Shown piece after piece: positions 1-9,612 of a stretch of 64,000 nucleotides of DNA. Made by a program: the position numbers and the translations under genes. Under the pieces are notes generated by a model. That model was not told the DNA's origin and made no database searches. It saw only the letters and a program-made list of their open reading frames with translations. The number at the start of each line of letters is the position of its first letter. Position 1 is the stretch's first letter. The DNA comes from Nevskiales bacterium (GTDB lineage Bacteria; Pseudomonadota; Gammaproteobacteria; Steroidobacterales; GCA-2729495): contig WYBE01000064.1 in the NCBI GenBank assembly GCA_011526045.1, forward strand, positions 39,793 through 103,792. The letters are read 5' to 3'.

Positions 1-213
1 CTGCGCCTTGCGCGCCTGGGCCGCCCCCAGCCGGTCGGCCTGCTTGCGCTCCAGTTCCGCGCGACGCGCCTCGAAAGCGGCAATGTTCTCCGGTGTTGCC
101 GGGGTTGCCTTGCCCTGGGGCAGAAGGTAGTTCCTGCCGAACCCGGGCTTGACGCGTACACGGTCGCCAATATTGCCCAGGTTGGCCACTTTCTCGAGCA
201 GGATCACGTCCAT
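1..213 (-). CDS. rplI: Large ribosomal subunit protein bL9, 5' part only
   Basis: This is the N-terminal 71 codons of bL9, running off the window edge; the family is about 150 residues. It binds 23S rRNA at the base of the L1 stalk. The opening [17 protein letters not shown] and the RNA-binding stretch [16 protein letters not shown] are typical, followed by the charged start of the long connecting helix ([12 protein letters not shown]). The ATG at 213 has a GGAGA about 10 nt upstream. It is the last visible gene of the rpsF-rpsR-DUF2232-rplI operon. Confidence 0.96.
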   Translation of the reverse strand, partial: MDVILLEKVANLGNIGDRVRVKPGFGRNYLLPQGKATPATPENIAAFEARRAELERKQADRLGAAQARKAQ

Positions 214-272
214 AACGACACTTTCTCCGGCGATCATTTCAAGGCGCGGTGCGCCAGCCGATCGCCTGCAGG

Positions 273-1154
273 TTACACCAATTTTCCGTCAGTCCGCCGC
301 AGGCTGACTGCATTATCGGCAAGGCCGATCAGGGCCAGCACGACGAGCTGCAGGGCCGCCACGGCCGGTATCAACGCCATGGGCAGATACAGGGCGAGCA
401 ACCACAGCCTGGGCCAGTTCCGGCGAGCGCCATGCCAGTGAATGACCGCGAGGCCCTGCACCACGAATCCGGTGGCAAGCACCAGCAGCAGGTCGTCCAT
501 GGTCGTTCGCAGGCCGGTCAGGAGCATCACCGCCACTATTGCGGCCAGGAAACCCATGACACGGCCCATGCGCACTTCGCGAAACTCCGCGGCGAAACTG
601 CGTTTCGTGTTCGACTCGGCCAGCCAGGCCCCCACGAACAATGCCGCGACCGAGCTCGCGACCGCGCTGGCGGCCATCATCCCGGTCATCAGCCTGGCAG
701 CGCCGGGTACGATATCCTCCGGCGCCACCTCCAGGCCCGCACTTTGCGCCCGCTCCGCCAGATCGCTCAGTACCTGCTCCCAGAACGCCTGGGGGTCGGC
801 ACTCCACAACGAAAATGCCAGCGCTCCGGCCAGCCCGAGCAACACCGCCACCTGCAGGGCAAGCGTCATCGAGGCCCTGCGGTACAGATGGCCGAGCAGC
901 ACGGCGACCGTCCAGGTAACCGCCGCCCCAACCCCTATCTCGAACCAGGCGCCACCGGCGAGTGCCGTGATCACTACCAGCAGGAGCAGGGCTCCTGCAC
1001 AATCCTTGGCGGCCGAAAGCCAGCCGCGCAGAACGCTGCCCGAGACTGCGAGCGCGGCGCTGATCACCGCCAACAGCGGCAAGGGGAACAGCAACGCGAT
1101 CAGTGCAATGCGAGCGAATCGGCGTCCCGCGATCCAGTCGGACAGGCGGGTCAT
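273..1154 (-). CDS. DUF2232 (YybS-like) integral membrane protein
   Basis: A 293-residue hydrophobic protein with about seven or eight predicted membrane segments (near residues 15-40, 48-68, 72-88, 97-115, 155-178, 197-215, 220-238 and 248-278). Position between rpsR and rplI and the hydrophobicity profile match the DUF2232 family found there in many gammaproteobacteria without priB. Its molecular function is not established. Start ATG 1154 lies 33 bp after rpsR, so it is probably cotranscribed with the ribosomal protein genes. Confidence 0.8.
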   Translation of the reverse strand: MTRLSDWIAGRRFARIALIALLFPLPLLAVISAALAVSGSVLRGWLSAAKDCAGALLLLVVITALAGGAWFEIGVGAAVTWTVAVLLGHLYRRASMTLALQVAVLLGLAGALAFSLWSADPQAFWEQVLSDLAERAQSAGLEVAPEDIVPGAARLMTGMMAASAVASSVAALFVGAWLAESNTKRSFAAEFREVRMGRVMGFLAAIVAVMLLTGLRTTMDDLLLVLATGFVVQGLAVIHWHGARRNWPRLWLLALYLPMALIPAVAALQLVVLALIGLADNAVSLRRTDGKLV

Positions 1155-1187
1155 GACGGGCAGGCTCCCGGGTCAGTCGTCCGCCCG

Positions 1188-1412
1188 TCAGTGCTTGTCC
1201 GTATAGGGCAGCAACGCCAGAAACCTTGCCCGCTTCACGGCCATCGAGAGCTGGCGCTGATAGCTGGCCCCGGTGCCGGTGATGCGACTCGGCACGATCT
1301 TGCCGGTCTCAGTGACGTACTGGCGCAGTGTCTCCAGATCCTTGTAGTCGATCTCTTTGACGCCCTCGGCAGAGAACCTGCAGTACTTGCGTCGCCGAAA
1401 AAATCTGCTCAC
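1188..1412 (-). CDS. rpsR: Small ribosomal subunit protein bS18
   Basis: The 74-residue product matches bS18 over its whole length, with RRKYCRF near the N-terminus, [12 protein letters not shown] and the conserved [14 protein letters not shown] core. It binds 16S rRNA as a heterodimer with bS6, whose gene is directly upstream. The start is GTG at 1412, supported by AGGGGA about 7 nt upstream. It follows rpsF by 30 bp with no priB between them, unlike the enteric operon. Confidence 0.97.
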   Translation of the reverse strand: MSRFFRRRKYCRFSAEGVKEIDYKDLETLRQYVTETGKIVPSRITGTGASYQRQLSMAVKRARFLALLPYTDKH

Positions 1413-1442
1413 GGTAATCCCCTGAAAATTTGTAACCGCGTC

Positions 1443-1865
1443 TTAACTCGCGGCCTGACTCTGTTCCGCGGTGTCCGTCACCGCTCCCTCGTCATCCCGG
1501 TCGCGGGGCGCGCCGCGCCCACCGCCGCCATCGCGGGAATCCTCGTCGGTGGACTTCGCGAGAAAAGACGGCTCGGTGACGGCTTCGTCACGACGGATCA
1601 CGAGGTGCCGGAGCACCGCATCACTGAATCGAAAGGCATCGATCAGTTCATCGAGTGTCGCCTTCGCGCACTCGATGTTCATGAGGACGTAGTGGGCTTT
1701 GTGGACCTTCGCTATGGTATGAGCCAGCTGGCGGCGGCCCCAGTCTTCAAGCCGGTGCACCTTGCCGTCGCCGGACGCTACGATGCTTCGGTAGCGCTCG
1801 ATCATGGCAGGAACCTGCTCGCTCTGGTCCGGATGGACCAGAAACACGATTTCGTAATGCCTCAT
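1443..1865 (-). CDS. rpsF: Small ribosomal subunit protein bS6
   Basis: The 140-residue protein opens with [17 protein letters not shown] and has the bS6 core ([40 protein letters not shown]). The C-terminal 35 residues form a Gly/Arg/Asp-rich acidic tail, common in proteobacterial bS6. ATG 1865 is chosen over upstream in-frame starts because it begins the conserved fold and has GGAGA about 7 nt before it. It opens the rpsF-rpsR-DUF2232-rplI unit, 91 bp after rlmB. Confidence 0.97.
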   Translation of the reverse strand: MRHYEIVFLVHPDQSEQVPAMIERYRSIVASGDGKVHRLEDWGRRQLAHTIAKVHKAHYVLMNIECAKATLDELIDAFRFSDAVLRHLVIRRDEAVTEPSFLAKSTDEDSRDGGGGRGAPRDRDDEGAVTDTAEQSQAAS

Positions 1866-1886
1866 TGTGTCTCCATGTGGGTTACA

Positions 1887-1957
1887 GCCACTCGCAGCGC
1901 GATGTGGCACGGAGTCGGGGCAGGCAGTTCGCCCGCATTCCCGAGGACGCGGAATGC
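1887..1957 (-). promoter_or_regulatory. rpsF 5' leader with two hairpins (candidate bS6:bS18 autoregulatory site)
   Basis: On the minus strand two inverted repeats lie between rlmB and rpsF. The first is a perfect 7-bp stem (GCATTCC/GGAATGC, 1935-1957) with a 9-nt loop that begins at the last base of the rlmB stop codon. The second (1887-1908) pairs GCCAC with GTGGC, then TCGC with GCGA around a 3-nt loop, with one unpaired A, and ends about 10 nt before the rpsF ribosome binding site. Neither has a T-tract, so they are not intrinsic terminators. Many bacteria regulate rpsF through a bS6:bS18-binding leader; assignment to that class is inference. Confidence 0.4.
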
Positions 1958-2712
1958 TACCGGAGGGTCCCGGGTGGCGCAAGGTGGGAGCGTTGCCGGA
2001 CGCACTCGTACAGGCAGATTCCGGCGGCTACCGCGACATTCAGGCTCTCCACCACACCGCGCATCGGCAGCCTGACGAGCATGTCGCAATGCTCCCGGGT
2101 AAGCCGTCTCATACCCTCGCCCTCGGCCCCGACGACCAGTGCCAGCGGAACAGTCAGATCGACCTCATACAGGCTGACCGCCGCCGCATCGTCCGTCCCG
2201 ACAATACGCAGCCCGCGGTCGGCGAGATGGCCCAGAAACCGGGCGATATTGCCGACCTCGGCGATCGGCTGGGCCTCTGCGGCACCGCAGGCGACCTTGC
2301 TCACCACCGGGGTAACGCCGACGTTGCGGCTGCGGCCGGTGACCACGAGGTCCACCCCCGCGGCATCGGCGGTCCGCAGCAGCGCGCCGAAGTTTCGCGG
2401 GTCTGCTATGCCGTCGAGGACCAGCACGACCGGCAGTTCGACCGCGTCGAGGAACGACTGCGCCTCGCGCTCCGACAGCGCACCGCGACTTTGCACGAAT
2501 GCAGCAACGCCCTGGTGTTTGGTGGTGCCGGTCAGCTGCTGCAGTTCCGCGGCTGCCACATAGGCCACGGGCACACCCGAGCCTGCGATCGCCTCACTGA
2601 GGCGCCCGAGGCGTTCAGGGCCCAACCCTTCCTGCAGGAACAGCCGCTCGACGCCGCCACGCGCGAGCGCCTTGCGCACCGACTGTATTCCGTATGTGAC
2701 CCGCGCAGCCAT
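1957..2712 (-). CDS. rlmB: 23S rRNA (guanosine-2'-O-)-methyltransferase RlmB
   Basis: A 251-residue SpoU/TrmH-type SPOUT methyltransferase that 2'-O-methylates G2251 of 23S rRNA (E. coli numbering). The N-terminal substrate-binding domain ([10 protein letters not shown]) is followed by the catalytic domain with motif 1 [14 protein letters not shown], motif 2 [12 protein letters not shown] and motif 3 [17 protein letters not shown], which make the trefoil knot that binds S-adenosylmethionine. It lies 15 bp downstream of rnr on the same strand, the usual gammaproteobacterial pairing, so both RNA-processing genes are probably one transcript. Confidence 0.95.
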   Translation of the reverse strand: MAARVTYGIQSVRKALARGGVERLFLQEGLGPERLGRLSEAIAGSGVPVAYVAAAELQQLTGTTKHQGVAAFVQSRGALSEREAQSFLDAVELPVVLVLDGIADPRNFGALLRTADAAGVDLVVTGRSRNVGVTPVVSKVACGAAEAQPIAEVGNIARFLGHLADRGLRIVGTDDAAAVSLYEVDLTVPLALVVGAEGEGMRRLTREHCDMLVRLPMRGVVESLNVAVAAGICLYECVRQRSHLAPPGTLR

Positions 2713-2727
2713 CGCTACCTTTCGATA

Positions 2728-4974
2728 CTAGCGTCGGCGCACAGTGCCGCTCCGGCGAGCGCTCTTTTTCGGGGCAGAGCGCGAACCGCGCTCCTGCGGT
2801 GAGGATTCCAGCGCTAGGTCGATCCTGGCTTCGTCGACATCGACACGGACGACGCGCACCCTGAGGCGGTCGCCGAGGCCAAAACTCTGGCCGGTTCGCT
2901 CTCCGGCGAGTTGCAGCCCCCCATGGCGCAGATGGTAATAGTCGTTACGCAGGCTGGTGACGTGCACCAGACCATCGACGTTCAACTCGGTCAATGTCAC
3001 GAACAGTCCGAAATGCGTCACACCGGTGACCACACCATCGAATGTTTCTCCGGCGCGCTCTTTGATGTAGGCGCATTTGTAGCGCGCCTCGACGTGGCGG
3101 GCCGCTTCCTCGGCACGCCGTTCCCGCTCGGAACAGGTTTTGCCGAGCTTTTCCATGGCCGGCATGTCGTAGGCAAAGGCAGCCGGTCTGCGCCGGTCAA
3201 GTACATGCCCGATACCCCGGTGCACGAGCAGATCCGGGTAGCGACGTATCGGGGAAGTGAAGTGCGCGTAGGTCGGCAGAGCCAGTCCGAAGTGCCCGCT
3301 ATTGGTCGGTTGATAGACAGCCTGCGGCATCGTCCGCAACACCGCAGTGGCCAGCACCGCGTAGTCGGGGCGGTTGCGCAATGAAACCAGGATGCCATTC
3401 AACTCGCGTGTTTTCGCCCGGGCATGGCCGCTGACTTTCACGCCGAGCGCCTGGAACATGAGCCGCAGGTTCTCGAATTTCTCTTCGTCCGGGCCGTCAT
3501 GCACGCGATACAACGTAGGCAGGCGGTGCTGGCGCAGCAGCTTCGCCGCCTGCACGTTCGCCGCAATCATGCACTCCTCGATCAGCCGGTGCGCATCATT
3601 GCGCTGCCGTAACGCAATCCGCTCGATCCGGCCGTGATCGCCGAGATCGATGCGAGCCTCCGGCAGTTCCAGGTCGAGCGTGCCGCGCCTGGCCCGGGCG
3701 CGGGCGAGACAACCAAACACGCCATACAGGTGATCGATACCGGTCAGCTGGTTGCGCATTCGGCCCCTGGTCGCGGGGTCACCGTCCCGGGCCGCCTGCA
3801 CGTCCTCGTAAATGAGCCTGCGCTTCGAGCGCATGACGGCCCGATAGAACCTTGCCTCCCGTACCTCGCCCTGAGCACTGACCTGCATCTCGCAGGCCAT
3901 GCAAAGCCGGTCCACATCGGGATTCAGCGAACACAAGCCGTTCGAGAGTCGCTCCGGCAGCATGGGTACGACACGGTCGGGGAAATAAGCCGAGGTGCCA
4001 CGCCGTGCAGCCTCGCGATCGAGCGCGTCTCCCGGGCGCACGTAATGGGCAACGTCGGCGATTGCGACAACGAGCCGCCACCCGGCCCCGTGCGGCTCTG
4101 CAAACACCGCATCGTCGAAATCCCGGGCATCGGCACCGTCGATGGTGACCAGTGGCATGTCGCGCAGGTCTTCGCGTCCGTCGCAGTCGGCAGCGCGGAC
4201 TTCGGTACCCATGGCAGCGGCCGCCTTGCGCGTATCGGCCGGCCAGGTGGCCGACAGCCCGAAGATCTCCAGCGCAGCGTCGGTCGCCACGGTCGGCTCG
4301 TCTTCCGGCCTGCCGAGTATGCCAACGACCTTGCCCTGCGCCTCATGCGTGGTGCCCGGATAGGTAATGATCTCCAGCTTGACCATCTGCCCGGGCTGCG
4401 CATCGCCGCGCGAGCGCTCCGGCACCACAAAATGGGCGCCACCGCGACCGGCATGCACGACATAGCCGACACCGTGCTCGCGCCGATAGCGGCCGACCAC
4501 ATGCGATAGGCCGCGCGCCAGGATCTCCACGACCGCGCCGGAGCGACGGCCCCGGGGGCCCTGCCCCGCAATCCGCACGGCGACGCGGTCACCATCGAGC
4601 AACGGGCGCATCTCTGCGGGTGCAAGGTATATGTCCGGGCCGCCATCGTCGGTTGCCACGAACCCGAAGCCGTCGCGATGCGCCGACACGACGCCAGTGA
4701 CGGCATCGAGCTTCTCCAGCAGGCAATACTCGTTGCGGCGATTGATGAGCAGGCGGCCTGCGGCCGAGAGTTGCTGCAGACGTCTGCGCAACGCTTCGCG
4801 GTGTCGCCCCGCCGGAACGTCGAGCGCCTTCGCCAGCGTTTCGAGATCGAGCGGTACTCCGTGAGCTTCCAGCGCGCTGACGATGACGCCCGGGTCCGGC
4901 ACCGGGTGCTGATAGCGACGATTGGTGGCCGGGCCCGATGCGGCGTGGCCGGCGCGGGTCCGGCGCTTAGCCAA
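2728..4974 (-). CDS. rnr: Ribonuclease R
   Basis: This is the 3'-to-5' exoribonuclease RNase R, which degrades structured RNA. Domains in order: N-terminal winged helix (about residues 25-95), cold-shock domain (GVVSAHRDGFGFVATDD), RNB catalytic domain with the metal-binding stretch TIDGADARDFDDAV, S1 domain (FDGVVTGVTHFGLFVTL) and a short basic tail. The frame stays open to GTG 5052, inside the leader of the divergent tRNA-Leu gene. I place the start at TTG 4974 (748 aa, MAKRRTRAG), which gives a normal N-terminus; no good ribosome binding site precedes any candidate, so the start is uncertain. Confidence 0.9.
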   Translation of the reverse strand: MAKRRTRAGHAASGPATNRRYQHPVPDPGVIVSALEAHGVPLDLETLAKALDVPAGRHREALRRRLQQLSAAGRLLINRRNEYCLLEKLDAVTGVVSAHRDGFGFVATDDGGPDIYLAPAEMRPLLDGDRVAVRIAGQGPRGRRSGAVVEILARGLSHVVGRYRREHGVGYVVHAGRGGAHFVVPERSRGDAQPGQMVKLEIITYPGTTHEAQGKVVGILGRPEDEPTVATDAALEIFGLSATWPADTRKAAAAMGTEVRAADCDGREDLRDMPLVTIDGADARDFDDAVFAEPHGAGWRLVVAIADVAHYVRPGDALDREAARRGTSAYFPDRVVPMLPERLSNGLCSLNPDVDRLCMACEMQVSAQGEVREARFYRAVMRSKRRLIYEDVQAARDGDPATRGRMRNQLTGIDHLYGVFGCLARARARRGTLDLELPEARIDLGDHGRIERIALRQRNDAHRLIEECMIAANVQAAKLLRQHRLPTLYRVHDGPDEEKFENLRLMFQALGVKVSGHARAKTRELNGILVSLRNRPDYAVLATAVLRTMPQAVYQPTNSGHFGLALPTYAHFTSPIRRYPDLLVHRGIGHVLDRRRPAAFAYDMPAMEKLGKTCSERERRAEEAARHVEARYKCAYIKERAGETFDGVVTGVTHFGLFVTLTELNVDGLVHVTSLRNDYYHLRHGGLQLAGERTGQSFGLGDRLRVRVVRVDVDEARIDLALESSPQERGSRSAPKKSARRSGTVRRR

Positions 4975-5003
4975 TGGCGTGCGGAATCGAGCGGTGCATT
5001 TCG

Positions 5004-5031
5004 TTGACAAGCATACAGGCTGCCTTAAAAT
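5004..5031 (+). promoter_or_regulatory. Sigma-70 promoter of tRNA-Leu
   Basis: A perfect -35 TTGACA (5004-5009) and a -10 TAAAAT (5026-5031) are separated by 16 bp, placing the start of transcription near 5038, about 20 nt before the mature tRNA. It sits in the gap between the divergent rnr gene and the tRNA. The -35 box lies about 30 bp upstream of the proposed rnr start codon. Confidence 0.75.
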
Positions 5032-5058
5032 CCGCGCCACCTTTATATCCACCCCCGA

Positions 5059-5143
5059 GCCCAGGTGGCGGAATTGGTAGACGCGCTGGTTTCAGGTACC
5101 AGTGGAGCGATCCGTGGAGGTTCGAGTCCTCTCCTGGGCACCA
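5059..5143 (+). tRNA. tRNA-Leu (anticodon CAG)
   Basis: An 85-nt class II tRNA. The acceptor strands GCCCAGG and CCTGGGC pair perfectly, followed by A73 and an encoded CCA (5141-5143). The anticodon loop TTCAGGT between CTGGT and ACCAG gives CAG, and the T-loop TTCGAGT is present after a long variable arm typical of tRNA-Leu. Confidence 0.96.
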
Positions 5144-5216
5144 GGTTGTTCGGCGCGGCCGGGCGCTGCCCCGGCTTTCGCCGTCAACCCGCCTGCATCG
5201 CACTCCGGCGTGCGCC

Positions 5217-5792
5217 TCAGCGGCCTGCCGGCTGCGTGTCGATGCCGTCCGGTGCAAGCCCGGGAGGCGCCAGCCGGCTGACTGCCGCATAGGCGGCGGA
5301 TTCCGCCGCTTCGAATTCCGGCGTGCAGTCGACGATCTGCCGCCAATCGCCCTCATCGAGCAACGTCGTGGTGAGATGGCGCAGCGAGTGACTGCGTGCG
5401 CCGAGCACATTCACCAGCAGATCGAGAAAACGCTCCGATGCCTCCTCGAATTCTTTCCTGGCGACCGCCCCGCGCCGACGCAGACTGCCGAGCGCCGCCT
5501 CGAAGTCCGCGAGACTGCGCGCGGCCAGCGCGAGCCGTTCGCGCAGCATCCGGATCGCATCGTGATCCTGCGCCTGTGCCGCGGGCACACGCGGTGCTAG
5601 CAGATCCACCAGGCGTCCATCCTGGTCGATCAGCCTGCGCTGGCCTGCCGCAAGGTATTCACCGCAGGCGAGGTAGAACGGCAGTGGATCCGCCCCGCTC
5701 GCCCGAAAAAACGCGAGACCGCGGCTGAACGATTCCCTCACCTGGAGCTTGCGGCGGCGCTCCGAGCGGAGGTTCTCCAGAGATGTCGGCAT
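5217..5792 (-). CDS. Unknown helical protein divergent from the Rieske gene
   Basis: I do not recognise this 191-residue protein. It is almost entirely predicted helix, with a basic N-terminus (LENLRSERRRKLQVRES), a segment FYLACGEYLAAGQRRLIDQD, a heptad-like stretch (residues about 85-140) and a final segment TPEFEAAESAAYAAV; it lacks a signal peptide and membrane segments. A four-helix bundle is plausible. ATG 5792 is chosen because GGGAGG lies about 7 nt upstream. A TATAAT (5849-5854) precedes it. It diverges from the oxygenase gene at 5888, so the two may be functionally linked, which is inference only. Confidence 0.75.
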   Translation of the reverse strand: MPTSLENLRSERRRKLQVRESFSRGLAFFRASGADPLPFYLACGEYLAAGQRRLIDQDGRLVDLLAPRVPAAQAQDHDAIRMLRERLALAARSLADFEAALGSLRRRGAVARKEFEEASERFLDLLVNVLGARSHSLRHLTTTLLDEGDWRQIVDCTPEFEAAESAAYAAVSRLAPPGLAPDGIDTQPAGR

Positions 5793-5848
5793 GTTGCGGC
5801 CTCCCGTCGCGCGCACAGGTATCGCGGGCATTGGTGCATTTCGTTTGT

Positions 5849-5854
5849 ATTATA
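5849..5854 (-). promoter_or_regulatory. Candidate -10 element for the unknown gene 5217-5792
   Basis: The minus strand reads TATAAT at 5854-5849, 57 nt upstream of the ATG at 5792, in a short AT-rich patch between two divergent genes. I do not see a convincing -35 at 16-18 bp, so this is only a candidate. Confidence 0.35.
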
Positions 5855-5887
5855 GGCAGCAGGTTTCGCCGACGATGGATTTTTCTC

Positions 5888-7027
5888 ATGCTGATCAACA
5901 ACTGGTACGTTGCCGCGAGTACTGACGAGATCCCCCGCGACCGCCCTCTCGCGGTGCGTATGCTGGGGCTCGATTTCGCGCTTTTTCGCGCGGGCGACCG
6001 GGTCGTTTGCCTGCCTGATATCTGCTGTCATCGCGGCGGCCCGCTGTCCGATGGCAAACTCCACGACGGCTGCCTGGCCTGTCCCTATCATGGCTGGCAG
6101 TTCGACGCCTCCGGGCGGTGCGTGCACATCCCGGCGCTCGGCCCGGAAGTCTCCGTGCCGAAGCGGGCCCGCGTGGACTCCTATCCAACGGCCGAGAAGT
6201 ACGGCTGGATCTGGGTCTTCCTCGGCGACCTTCCCGAAAGCGAGCGGGCACCGATTCCCGATCTGCTGCCTGAATTCGACGACCCGGAACACTGGCGCCT
6301 GGTGCCCTACCGCTTCGAAGCCGCAGCCAACTGGGTGCGCATGGAGGAAAACTCCCTCGATACCATCCACACGAGTTTCGTGCATCGCCGCTTCGGGGGG
6401 CGCGTGGACCCGCGATCCGCCGCCGCGGACATCGAATTGCTGCCGCATGGTGCGCGGGTCAGCCGCGAGAAAAATGCGCCCGAGCAGGGTCGTACTTCCT
6501 CCGACCTCGCGCGCCTCCTGCCGTCGGATCGCACCCGCACTCGGGTGACGCTGGAGTTCAGCATTGTCGGTGTGTGCCATCGCATCCAGCCGACCTTCAG
6601 CGAAGGCATGAGCCAGATCAACTTCACGGCGCGCACGCCGATCGACGAGTTCCATACCCGCGCATTCGGCTGGCAGGCACGCAATTACCTGCTGGGACCG
6701 GAGCACGACGCCGAACGGCTGAAGGGCCTGCAGGAAGCGATCGAAGAAGACCTGCGTATCGTGGAGAAGGTGCGACCACGACTGACGCCACCGCGGCTGC
6801 CGGAGGAGTTCCTGACGAAGGCCGACAGCATGGAAGTGGCATTTCGCCGCCTGGTGCGCGAGTGGGCGGACCGGGGCTGGGAGATCGATTCTGAGCGCTA
6901 TGCCCGCGAGAGCCAGCGCCGCGCTTTCGTCATTCCGTCTCCGGCGCGCCGGGCGGACCCGCACAACTGGGTGCACGCAGCCGTGCCATTGCGTGACGCG
7001 CAGCAGGACGCAGACTCCAGCGATTGA
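5888..7027 (+). CDS. Rieske non-heme iron oxygenase, oxygenase component
   Basis: A 379-residue oxygenase of the ring-hydroxylating/O-demethylase alpha-subunit type. The N-terminal Rieske [2Fe-2S] site is C46-x-H48 and C65-x2-H68 (CLACPYHGW). The catalytic domain has the mononuclear iron facial triad: D158, H161 and H166 in NSLDTIHTSFVH mark the two-histidine site, and an Asp near residue 288 (AIEEDLRI) is the likely carboxylate ligand. Start ATG 5888 gives the usual opening LINNWYVAA. No reductase or ferredoxin gene is adjacent, so electrons must come from elsewhere. The substrate cannot be read from the sequence; vanillate/phthalate-type or pheophorbide-type aromatic compounds are family precedents. 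Confidence 0.88.
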   Translation: MLINNWYVAASTDEIPRDRPLAVRMLGLDFALFRAGDRVVCLPDICCHRGGPLSDGKLHDGCLACPYHGWQFDASGRCVHIPALGPEVSVPKRARVDSYPTAEKYGWIWVFLGDLPESERAPIPDLLPEFDDPEHWRLVPYRFEAAANWVRMEENSLDTIHTSFVHRRFGGRVDPRSAAADIELLPHGARVSREKNAPEQGRTSSDLARLLPSDRTRTRVTLEFSIVGVCHRIQPTFSEGMSQINFTARTPIDEFHTRAFGWQARNYLLGPEHDAERLKGLQEAIEEDLRIVEKVRPRLTPPRLPEEFLTKADSMEVAFRRLVREWADRGWEIDSERYARESQRRAFVIPSPARRADPHNWVHAAVPLRDAQQDADSSD

Positions 7028-7111
7028 TCGGCGCCGCGCCGCCCGCGGCACTGGAACTCTGACCGAAACGTCACGGCCCGCCGGTTTCGCTATGCCGTCA
7101 GGCGGCAACGG

Positions 7112-8008
7112 CTAGCCGCCGGCGTCGAGTCCTCGCAAGTCGTCGGCGAAGCCGCTGAGCTTGTTCTGCAACCGCCTTCGCTGGCGGGCGTCGAGACCGT
7201 TCAGGACCTCGGCGAGCATGGCCATGATGACCGCCCTGTTCAACTCGACCTGACGACGGTAGTCCGGGGAATCGAACTGGTTGGGATTCAGTGCCATGTC
7301 GAGCAGTGCGGCGGAGAATCCCGGCTCGGGCGGCGGATCGCGTACCAGCACCAGGATGCGCTCCTGCCAGTGCCAGCGTCGTTCCAGCCACTGCTCGGAA
7401 ACGTCCTGCATCTGTGCCAGGTGCATGCCGATCAGGTTGCGCTGTGCCCCCGTCAGCCGGCCAGTGAACCGCTGAATGGCACGAATGGTGCTGCGCTTGC
7501 GGCGTTCCCGCCGGATCTCCGGCGTGGTGCCGCTGTACATCTCCCGCAGTTCCTCGTTGCCCTCCGCGAAGTTGTCCCGCAACTCCGCAACCTGCCCGGG
7601 ATCCAGCGTACGCAGCAGCGCTGCCGCGTCAGGAATTACCCGGCGCCAGAACTCATCGAGCAGTACCGTCATTGATTGGTAATGGCGCTCGAGGGCCTGG
7701 GGCGTCACCGGCTCCGCAACCTCGCGCCCGATCTGCTCGAGCAAAGCCAGGTAGGCGGGAATCTGCACGTCGCGATGCCATTGCAATGCGCCGCGGACGG
7801 CAGCTCTCAGTTGTTTTTCCTGTGCGTCATCGAGGCTGACAAGGCCGTTGACGTACCAGGAGACCACCCAGTCGAGGCGCTTGTAGACGAACCCGGCCAT
7901 GCAGCCGGTCAGAACGACCGCCAGCGCGCCTGCCAGCAGCAACCGGCAGGCCCGCCGCACCCGGATCGGCCGGGGACGAGCGCCCGCGTTGTCGTCGCGT
8001 ACGGCCAC
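7112..8008 (-). CDS. DUF6279-type outer-membrane-directed lipoprotein
   Basis: A 298-residue protein with a basic N-terminus, a hydrophobic stretch (LLLAGALAVVL) and the lipobox LTGC near residue 36, so it should be lipidated and exported. The mature part is helical and charged, with YKRLDWVVSWYV just after the lipid site, consistent with the DUF6279 family of gammaproteobacterial lipoproteins of unknown function. The start is GTG 8008 with GGGAGG upstream. It follows purA by 15 bp and is probably cotranscribed with it. Confidence 0.75.
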   Translation of the reverse strand: MAVRDDNAGARPRPIRVRRACRLLLAGALAVVLTGCMAGFVYKRLDWVVSWYVNGLVSLDDAQEKQLRAAVRGALQWHRDVQIPAYLALLEQIGREVAEPVTPQALERHYQSMTVLLDEFWRRVIPDAAALLRTLDPGQVAELRDNFAEGNEELREMYSGTTPEIRRERRKRSTIRAIQRFTGRLTGAQRNLIGMHLAQMQDVSEQWLERRWHWQERILVLVRDPPPEPGFSAALLDMALNPNQFDSPDYRRQVELNRAVIMAMLAEVLNGLDARQRRRLQNKLSGFADDLRGLDAGG

Positions 8009-8023
8009 CGGCCCCGCGCCTCC

Positions 8024-9319
<1,296 letters not shown>

Positions 9320-9368
9320 TCATCCAGCCTTGCGCGCAATAAGGACGCGGTCCGCCTGCGGGACAGCG

Positions 9369-9566
9369 TTACCCCGTGCCACGCACCATCAACAGCACCA
9401 CCAGGCCTGCCACCATGATGGTCAACCCGAAAATACGCAGCTGACCATCGTTGAGCCGGCGCAGCATCTCGAGACTTCTGCGCCAGCTGGCGGGGCTCAG
9501 GAACGGCATGAGCCCCTCGATCACCAGGTACAGCGCAAGCGCCGCGAACAGATCATTCCAGTCCAT
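9369..9566 (-). CDS. DUF2065 (YjeT-like) small membrane protein
   Basis: A 65-residue protein with two membrane segments (LFAALALYLVIEGLMPFL and IFGLTIMVAGLVVLLMV) joined by a short cytoplasmic-type loop. It matches E. coli YjeT in length, layout and position between hflC and purA. ATG 9566 aligns with the YjeT start; a GTG at 9596 is an alternative. The function is unknown. Confidence 0.88.
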   Translation of the reverse strand: MDWNDLFAALALYLVIEGLMPFLSPASWRRSLEMLRRLNDGQLRIFGLTIMVAGLVVLLMVRGTG

Positions 9567-9612
9567 GCGGAAATGCGGGGCCCATACCCCGCGCACGCGG
9601 CCTGCAAGCGCC

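Noticed and set aside
249..2075. A 608-codon plus-strand frame across the ribosomal protein genes
   Set aside because: It runs antisense to DUF2232, rpsR, rpsF and rlmB, all recognised genes; its Gln/His/Arg-rich composition is typical of shadow frames.
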